Source: Osedax fenrisi
Taxonomy: Eukaryota > Annelida > Polychaeta > Sabellida > Siboglinidae
Direction of reading: 5' to 3'
Assembly: GCA_964019155.1 (NCBI GenBank)
Contig: OZ025243.1
Location: 31,850,028 to 31,914,027, forward strand
DNA length: 64,000 bases
Within the stretch, counting starts at the first letter, position 1, and each line of letters opens with the position of its first letter. The notes under the pieces were generated by a model. The model saw only the letters and a program-made list of their open reading frames with translations. It had not been told where the DNA came from and made no database searches. The position numbers and the translations under genes are program-made. Positions 57,065-64,000 of this stretch are shown here, piece by piece.

Positions 57065-57165
57065 TTTTGTTTATATTTAGTGGAGTCCTAGGACTTGAAC
57101 AATTGTAATGGATTCAGTAAAGGGCAGTGAAGTCATATACCACGAGAAAAGTATATGATTAACCT
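57065..57165 (-). mobile_element. SINE 3' fragment S6, same variant module, inverted
   Basis: On the minus strand it holds the 72-bp module followed by CCTAGGACTCCACTAAATAT, the SINE 3' end. It lies tail to tail with S5. Confidence 0.7.
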
Positions 57166-57433
57166 GATCATGACTCATTTACTATTCATGACTCACCATT
57201 AAGCGTGATTCACTTAAACTATTATCATAGTCAACTCGACATGGTGCTACTATAGAGTGAATTTCGTTTATATTATATATGTAACATTTACATATGTAAT
57301 ACACAATATATAATATATAGTTAAGTACTAAATATATTTATAATATTTACATTATTTGAATCCATATGTTTTATTGTATACTTTACTTGTATAATTTACT
57401 TGCTTAATTTCGAGGATGATCTTGTCTACTCGA

Positions 57434-57479
<46 letters not shown>

Positions 57480-58300
57480 GTACTAATATCGAATTACAAT
57501 AAATACATATTATTACTATTATTATATATTTATTTTGAGATAAAGTGATTACATTATATATAATATTATGCAACAATTACGTATTCTCGAGATACTTTCA
57601 TGCCGTCATAGTTACTATACGTATTATGTGCTATACTATGATATATCATAGCATATATGCTATAATGTGATATAACCAAATATTATTGATCTTATAATAA
57701 ACTGCACGGAGATAAAGTGTTGCTGTGTTTAACGTTGTAAATCGAATTTAGGGCTGCGAAATAAAAATATTATATTATTGGAAATATGATAATATATTTT
57801 ACAGAAAATATATCGTATATATATATATATTACAGTGAAAGTTATGAAATTATATATTATTAATTCCTGGAATTCAATTTTCCTAGTTCATGACTATTTG
57901 TATTGACCAGTTCTAATTTACATAATAAAGCACTACGAAATGTTGACTATAGAGATGTCTACTTTAGTGTATAGTATAGTCGCGAAGTTTATATTGTTCA
58001 TATTTATGCATTATATACAAGTATACGTATTATATACAAGTTAAAGTACTATTATACTGTAACCTGTCAAATGTACAGTATAATATGTAATATATAATAC
58101 GATATTCAACATTTATAATATATAATCTAATGAAAACTAGACATTAATGTACAGTGTATACGTTATATGCTGTATATGCTGTATATTGTATATTATATAG
58201 TATATAATGTAAAATGCATAGTTAACAATTTATACGATACAATCATAGGTTTATAGTTTACCAGAACAATATAATTATAGATTTATAGTCGAATACAAAT

Positions 58301-58343
<43 letters not shown>

Positions 58344-58665
58344 ATATATATATATATACCGTATACATTATACATGTGTTATAATGTATACTGTACCATA
58401 TAAAGCATATAGGCACATCACTAGAGTCACGGTTAACACTCGCAATGTTATACTTCATGTATTACACCTCCTCTTATTACGTACTACATAACGAACTACC
58501 GAGTTACGCTACTTTATGCGGGTATAACGTTATATCGGGTAACGGTGATATAGAAAGCAAGTGGTTTCAGCGGTCAATTGGTCAGTGGTTGTGGCGTTGT
58601 AAAAAGACAGCGGTTACAGTAAATTATACATACCAGTGGTTACATACCAGTATACTAGTAGGATC
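57166..58665. other. AT-rich spacer
   Basis: (TA)n at 57436-57474 and 58310-58332. A 96-codon frame at 58445-58735 runs into transposon family M and is not recognisable. Confidence 0.45.
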
Positions 58666-59550
58666 CTATAGGATAGACTGTTTTGGTAACATTTTTAGTT
58701 CCCTTCATAGAAAAGTTCCAGCTAACTCGGAATAACTCCTATTAATAATTCTAGATATAATAAAAAAATATTTGAAAACCGACAAAAATTCTGAAAGCTA
58801 AACAATATTTAAAAAAGATAGGAATTTACATTGAAAATTACGAAAAAAAATAAATTACAGATATAAGAAAGAAAAAAATATTTAAAGTAAAAATTGCTTT
58901 TTAGCATATGTTATATAAACATCCTTAAAAAATATTAAACATTTTGTTTTAAAATAATTAAATCGTATTTTTTATATTATATATCTCTATCATCATTATA
59001 TGAATATAAAATTATAAGTATTAATATAAAATAGCATATACTATTTCAAAAAATTACTTTTATTAAGCATTTTAACACAAAATTAATTGTGTGATAAACT
59101 AGTCGTAAAAAAAAATGTTGTTAGAAAAATTAATATTTTTAATTTTATACCTCGTAGATATCCATTTTAAGCTCACAACAAAGTGTGATGCCTAATTAAA
59201 ATAATGTATCAAAAAAATAATAGAATACATTATATTAATATAAATATTAAAAAAATTTAAATAAATTTGTAATTTTTACGTAATATTTTACTTTATTAAT
59301 ATTATAATATATGTATAAACGTATATGCCAAATATTTTAATTTTATGACAACGCTCACTTACACTAATACATAAACTATATAAGTAAAATAGACATTTAC
59401 ATTGAATCATAAATATTTCATCATTAAAATGCACGTAGCTTTACCAATATTAAATAATTTGTGATTAAACTTCACAAATATATTTAATATAATATTTATG
59501 ACCTACTGTGAGCGAACTATCAACACTTTTAAAAACGGTGTACCCTAATG
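58666..59550 (+). mobile_element. TIR DNA transposon, family M, copy 3 (~0.89 kb)
   Basis: Begins CTATAGGATAGACTGTTTTG and ends (inverted) CATTAGGGTACACCGTTTTT. Colinear with 11824-12732 throughout, at roughly 75-80% identity by eye, with no coding capacity. Target duplication not resolved. Confidence 0.75.
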
Positions 59551-59736
59551 TACAATGCGGACTATGATGATGCAATCAACATTCCATTGATTGTAAGCGT
59601 ATTACGTAATATTGTAATATCATATTTTAGAAATGTCAACTACAATGAACAGTCGTGCCTTTCTAATCGAGTATGCATACACATATAGCACTCACAATAT
59701 AAGTACATATAATTAAATACATATATAGAAATAAAT

Positions 59737-59769
<33 letters not shown>

Positions 59770-59875
59770 ATAGTGTAATATAGCACTATATATAGTGTTC
59801 GAATTAATTAACTCTAATCATTTATACCATAATACATAATATATTTTGTTCATATGTATATCTCAAAAGTATATG

Positions 59876-59941
<66 letters not shown>

Positions 59942-60235
59942 ATATATAGTTTTATATATTAAACATTTGTATATTATATCGACTAGTTTTATCAATATCG
60001 AATGTGTTATCATTCATAATGTTTACATAATCTAAATAGCCCAATAGATATATTTGATTGTGTATTGTTATGCGATCTAGTAGCGTCTATGTAGATATGC
60101 TAATATGGTAACCTATATTCACCTGTATATAGTGATGTTCCTAAAACTACAACTTACCATTCTAATACTTCGATATACAATAATTTACAACTGATCACTC
60201 GAACTTATCAGCATCATTTTGTCTACTACTACACC
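59551..60235. other. AT-rich spacer with (TA)n
   Basis: (TA)n at 59751-59769 and 59882-59938. No gene seen. Confidence 0.55.
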
Positions 60236-60238
60236 TGA

Positions 60239-60299
60239 TACTACTACTACTACTATAGTAGTATACTACTACCAAAGCCCTTTGGGGCCCAGGGCTTTG

Positions 60300-60348
<49 letters not shown>
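60239..60348. repeat. (CTA)n tract with palindromic GC-rich insert
   Basis: CTA triplets, a TAGTAG inversion (ACTACTATAGTAGTAT), then a 27-bp near-palindrome CAAAGCCCT..AGGGCTTTG (60273-60299), then CTA triplets again to 60348. It is the only sizeable tract with CTA on the plus strand. Confidence 0.9.
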
Positions 60349-60647
60349 CACAACCACCAAAGGTATCACCTATCTATATATATTGAATAGCCTATAGGCT
60401 TAATGTAGAATATATTCTACATTAAACTATATAATGATATGATATACAATATTCTTTAATTAATATTTATATATTTCGATATATATTTAGATTTAAAGAT
60501 GTTACTCCAGATAAGCTTATAAACTGTTGTTCTTATTTGTATGTAAAGAATTAGAAGAAATTAATAATCCTAAATAAGAAAAATAAACATAATTATTTAC
60601 AACAATTCTAAGTATAAAAATCCATTTATATATATTTTATATTATAT

Positions 60648-60726
<79 letters not shown>

Positions 60727-60822
60727 GACCCATCAGCTGTCTAGATTTATAGATTATCCATATTTTGTTAATACATTTATTTCAATTAAATAAAATATTA
60801 TATATATAACATAATTTAAATA

Positions 60823-60866
<44 letters not shown>

Positions 60867-61283
60867 AAAATATACATCATTATGTTTTTGATTGTAATAA
60901 TTTAATTACTTTTATATTTAAAAAATTAAAAATTATTATTCTATACTATTTATTAGTATGTATAAATTATTAAATATTATCAAATAATAATTATATATAT
61001 ATATAGTATTGATAATTCAAAAATATAAATAAACTATTAGTACACATATTTTAAAATCATAATTATTATTTTCTAATAATTAATGTATACATTAATACCA
61101 TACATGGTGTTGTTTATAATACAAATACAAATAAATGTACTATTATTAACATTATAAAATATAATATTAATATATATAATAGGTAAAATATACTAGATTA
61201 ATACAATTTAATAATTATAATAATTATCAAATTATCGGAATATTTCATATCGCGTAATTAACTGTGTATATACATATGGTAAT
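60349..61283. other. AT-rich spacer with long (TA)n
   Basis: (TA)n at 60657-60721 and 60828-60862. No gene recognised. Confidence 0.55.
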
Positions 61284-61436
61284 ATGGTACTATTAACTGA
61301 TGATGTAGATAATACAGCAGCATGGCTGGTATTTTTCTACGAAATAACAATAGGCCAGTTGTGTTATTGCGATGATCGCTATACACATTATCATACACAC
61401 ATAGAGATAACGAACCGGCCGACCAAGTCAATATAA
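61284..61436 (+). CDS. Small ORF, unassigned
   Basis: 50 codons, MVLLTDDVDNTAAWLVFFYE and on to NRPTKSI then stop, in a GC-richer patch. The other strand (61258-61443) is also open (MLVILTWSAGSLSLCVYD). No domain or splice sites support either. Confidence 0.18.
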   Translation: MVLLTDDVDNTAAWLVFFYEITIGQLCYCDDRYTHYHTHIEITNRPTKSI

Positions 61437-61475
61437 CCAGCATCGCTATGTTATTAACGTATATTATCTTACTGG

Positions 61476-61522
<47 letters not shown>

Positions 61523-61860
61523 TATTCTCTATTGTCTTTAGAATATGCCATTTATGGAATCGGAACGATTAATATCTATAAAATATAGTTTTTTATATAT
61601 ATTTTTATACCAGATAAATAATTTATATTTATGATTTTGTTTTAATTTCAAGTAATATACCACTATACATATTATGTTAAATATACCTGGGTCTTAACAA
61701 TAGCTATATTATTATTATCATTATAATGATGTATATATATATATATATATATTAATGGGTAATATCTTAATATAGAAGGCATATATGGAAATATAGTGAT
61801 ACAAATATATACAGAAATATATATATATAATATTAATATCACTATAATTAAATATATATA
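61437..61860. other. AT-rich spacer
   Basis: (TA)n at 61480-61520. Nothing recognisable. Confidence 0.55.
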
Positions 61861-61871
61861 ATATCACTTAC

Positions 61872-62165
61872 CATATTAATTATAAATTAAAATCCATGAA
61901 TGAAAGCCGATTATCCGAGTGCCTAGAATTATAACGTGGTCTATAACGGTATTAAAGGGAAATCGCCGTATGAAATAATACAAAAGAAAGCCGACGCAGC
62001 ACCGTTATTATGACGTGATTATGACTGTGTGTTGTTCTCTACGCCGTTATGTAATATCAACCAGCCACCTCACTAGTCAAGCGAACTCGGCGCATGCGAA
62101 CTAACCACTTCTATTTATAGACGGCGCTATAATACGGCTGTGTTGTGGCGTACGCTCCAATCAGA
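61872..62165 (-). promoter_or_regulatory. Candidate promoter and first exon, minus strand
   Basis: In minus-strand order: ATTGG (inverted CCAAT, about 62161-62157), TATAAATAG (about 62120-62112), NRF1-like GGCGCATGCG (62098-62089) near the expected start of transcription, a CRE-like site TCACGTCA near 62012, and about 210 bases later ATG directly followed by donor GTAAGT (ATG 61874-61872, GT at 61871). CCAAT about 40 bp before a TATA box is a classic core arrangement. The exon would be mostly 5' UTR with only the start codon; short upstream frames are present. The gene would run left, but no next exon was recognised. Confidence 0.4.
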
Positions 62166-62707
62166 ACTCTCTATTCCGGGCATACACCGATATTAGAACT
62201 GGCGATATCGGGCATACAAAATGTACACATGAACGTATTAATATTTCATTTCATATAATTACCTAGTTAATTACCTTAATGATTATATAGAATATATTAA
62301 GTGTATCCGTTTTATTAAATCATTTCATTAAATTAAATTAAATACACGCGTGCTTTATATGTTATAGTTATCATAAGGGGCTGTTAGTAATAACATTTAT
62401 TACCTTAGAGGGTATATTTTCTTATTTAATAGTTGGTTGAAATTACGATGGGAAATTATACTCGGATTAAATAATAACATTATTTCATATATAAATCAGT
62501 TTATGTTCTGTATCTGTCAATGTCCGTTCCGTATTTTAGATGATTCATATTCATGTATCTAATAGATTTATAAATAATATTTATATATTTATTTACCTAT
62601 AAATAATATTACTATTATATTGCGCAAAAATGCAAAAATGCGTCATATATATATACAATATATTTTGCCATTTTTTGAAACATTTTCTTATTCAATATTT
62701 ACTATAG

Positions 62708-62744
<37 letters not shown>

Positions 62745-62996
62745 TTACTTATAAGTATATTTTTAATATATATATATATATTGATAGTTTTACATTATAA
62801 ATAAGAATGATGAAGACATACATTGATTAGTTAGGTGCTGTCAAATGGTTCCCGAATACGTGTGTATATGTGTAGGATACACTTCCTATAACTGCAGGTA
62901 TTATACATACCTCTACTATTTATATTATATATATATATATATATATCATTGTTATAGGCTACTCACATACGATGATAATAATATAGTCCTATAGGA

Positions 62997-63050
<54 letters not shown>
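62166..63050. other. AT-rich spacer
   Basis: (TA)n at 62708-62741 and 62999-63051. Nothing recognisable. Confidence 0.5.
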
Positions 63051-63054
<4 letters not shown>

Positions 63055-63160
63055 ATAGACCTATATATATACCTATAGACCTATATACCTATAGATCTAT
63101 AGACCTATATACCTATATACATATATACTTATAGACCTGTGAGTCCTATAAACCTGTGAG
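63051..63160. repeat. ACCTATAG/ACCTATAT short repeats
   Basis: ACCTATAG and GACCTATA recur every 8-16 bp next to a (TA)n tract, ending with two CCTGTGAG units. Confidence 0.75.
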
Positions 63161-63321
63161 CCCGCATTATCTTCGTACCCCTATTTTTTCCGAAATTATT
63201 TAAAACACGAATTCTCATAAATTGTTCATTATTGTTGATTTCCCTTACCGTATCTATGCGCTATATCTGCTTTCATAATTAAATTACTATAGTAACGAAC
63301 AATATGAATATAAATGAACTG

Positions 63322-63606
63322 AACGCAAACGAATAATAAAAATATAAATATAACTAATTTAACCGTACTACAGTATAAAACAGATATAACAAATATAAAT
63401 AAAACTATTAAGAAAAGAAATAGATACAAAATATAAATTCATTTAGATAATTTATTGTAGATCTATGTTTGGTATAAATTATCTACATGAATTTATATTT
63501 TTTATCTATTTCTTTTCCTAATAGTTTTATTTATATTTGTTGTATATGTTTAATAATATAGTACGGTTATATTAGTTATTTTGTATTGTTGTTGTTCGTT
63601 TGCATT
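63322..63606. repeat. Long inverted repeat, ~133-bp arms, ~18-nt loop
   Basis: Left arm 63322-63455 and right arm 63474-63606 are complementary over nearly their full length (e.g. GAAATAGATA, AATAAAACTATTA, ACCGTACTA, GCAAACGAA), with about 15% differences. A transcript would fold into a long hairpin. Frames on the minus strand are shadows of it. Confidence 0.85.
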
Positions 63607-64000
63607 CAATACTGGAAATATTCATCAATTTTTTTGTTTCCAAGTAAACTATCAGTATCATCATCATCATAACAATGAAAATACTCATCTTATTATATAC
63701 ATATACATACGTAATATAAGATGTTATAACAAACACTAAATATTGTATATTTAAAGAAAATATAAAAACTAAAAATATCATCTATTTGAATACTATAAAT
63801 ATTAAATATGGAAACAAATGAAATAGGTGAAACTCGGATAGAGGAGGGCTGGGATTTAAAGTTATAAGGACATGTTATAAGAATACAATTAACGACTGGA
63901 TAATGTTGGTATTATGTTGAATGTTGGGACGAGAAAGATAATACTAATGTTCATACTTATAAGGAAACTGGGAGTAAGGAAATGGATACTATAGAATCCT
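63607..64000. other. Spacer to window end
   Basis: No gene or element recognised. Confidence 0.5.

Noticed and set aside
58445..58735. 96-codon frame MLYFMYYTSSYYVL
   Set aside because: Its last part lies in transposon family M and the middle is a short repeat; no domain.

Overview
This is animal nuclear DNA: very AT-rich, with split genes, long (TA)n tracts, giant (TAG)n arrays and a dense load of transposable elements. The clearest host gene is the 5' end of a DEG/ENaC-type sodium channel, a metazoan family, on the minus strand at 272-2598; it runs off the left edge. The species cannot be read from the sequence. No rRNA, genuine tRNA gene, CRISPR array, operon or bacterial signal was seen.

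Layout. 1-2.75 kb: SINE copy, two DEG/ENaC exons, an intron carrying an inverted-repeat DNA transposon, and a GC-richer promoter, followed upstream by a (TAG)n array (2787-3338). 4-6.3 kb: GC-richer islands with CRE-like sites and a few unassigned candidate exons. 6.9-9.1 kb: decayed reverse transcriptase split by a 1.18-kb DNA transposon that has different tandem arrays in its two ends. 11.8-12.9 kb: copies of a 0.9-kb inverted-repeat element that recurs at 58.7-59.5 kb. 16.0 kb: short hairpin MITE. 19.1 kb: SINE. 22.5-24.5 kb: decayed endonuclease/reverse-transcriptase element.

26.3-37.6 kb is the centre of the window: array, minus-strand non-LTR element C, array, apparently full-length plus-strand non-LTR element A with two ORFs, array. 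It reads as one (TAG)n tract opened twice by head-to-head retrotransposon insertions. At 51.1-54.25 kb a relative (B) sits at the edge of another TAG array inside a target-site duplication that includes TAG triplets. All three 3' junctions are in TAG/CTA triplets, suggesting retrotransposition targeted to this microsatellite.

38-46 kb: retroelement relics, a TIR element, an RTE-type fragment followed by a SINE, and a 1.24-kb hAT element with an 8-bp duplication and terminal arrays. 54-57 kb and 62 kb: promoter-like islands (KLF, CRE, NRF1, YY1, CCAAT+TATA), two with candidate first exons on the minus strand. Several long inverted repeats (45.1, 57.0, 63.4 kb) would make extended RNA hairpins if transcribed.

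All functional calls rest on reading motifs by eye; no database search was run.
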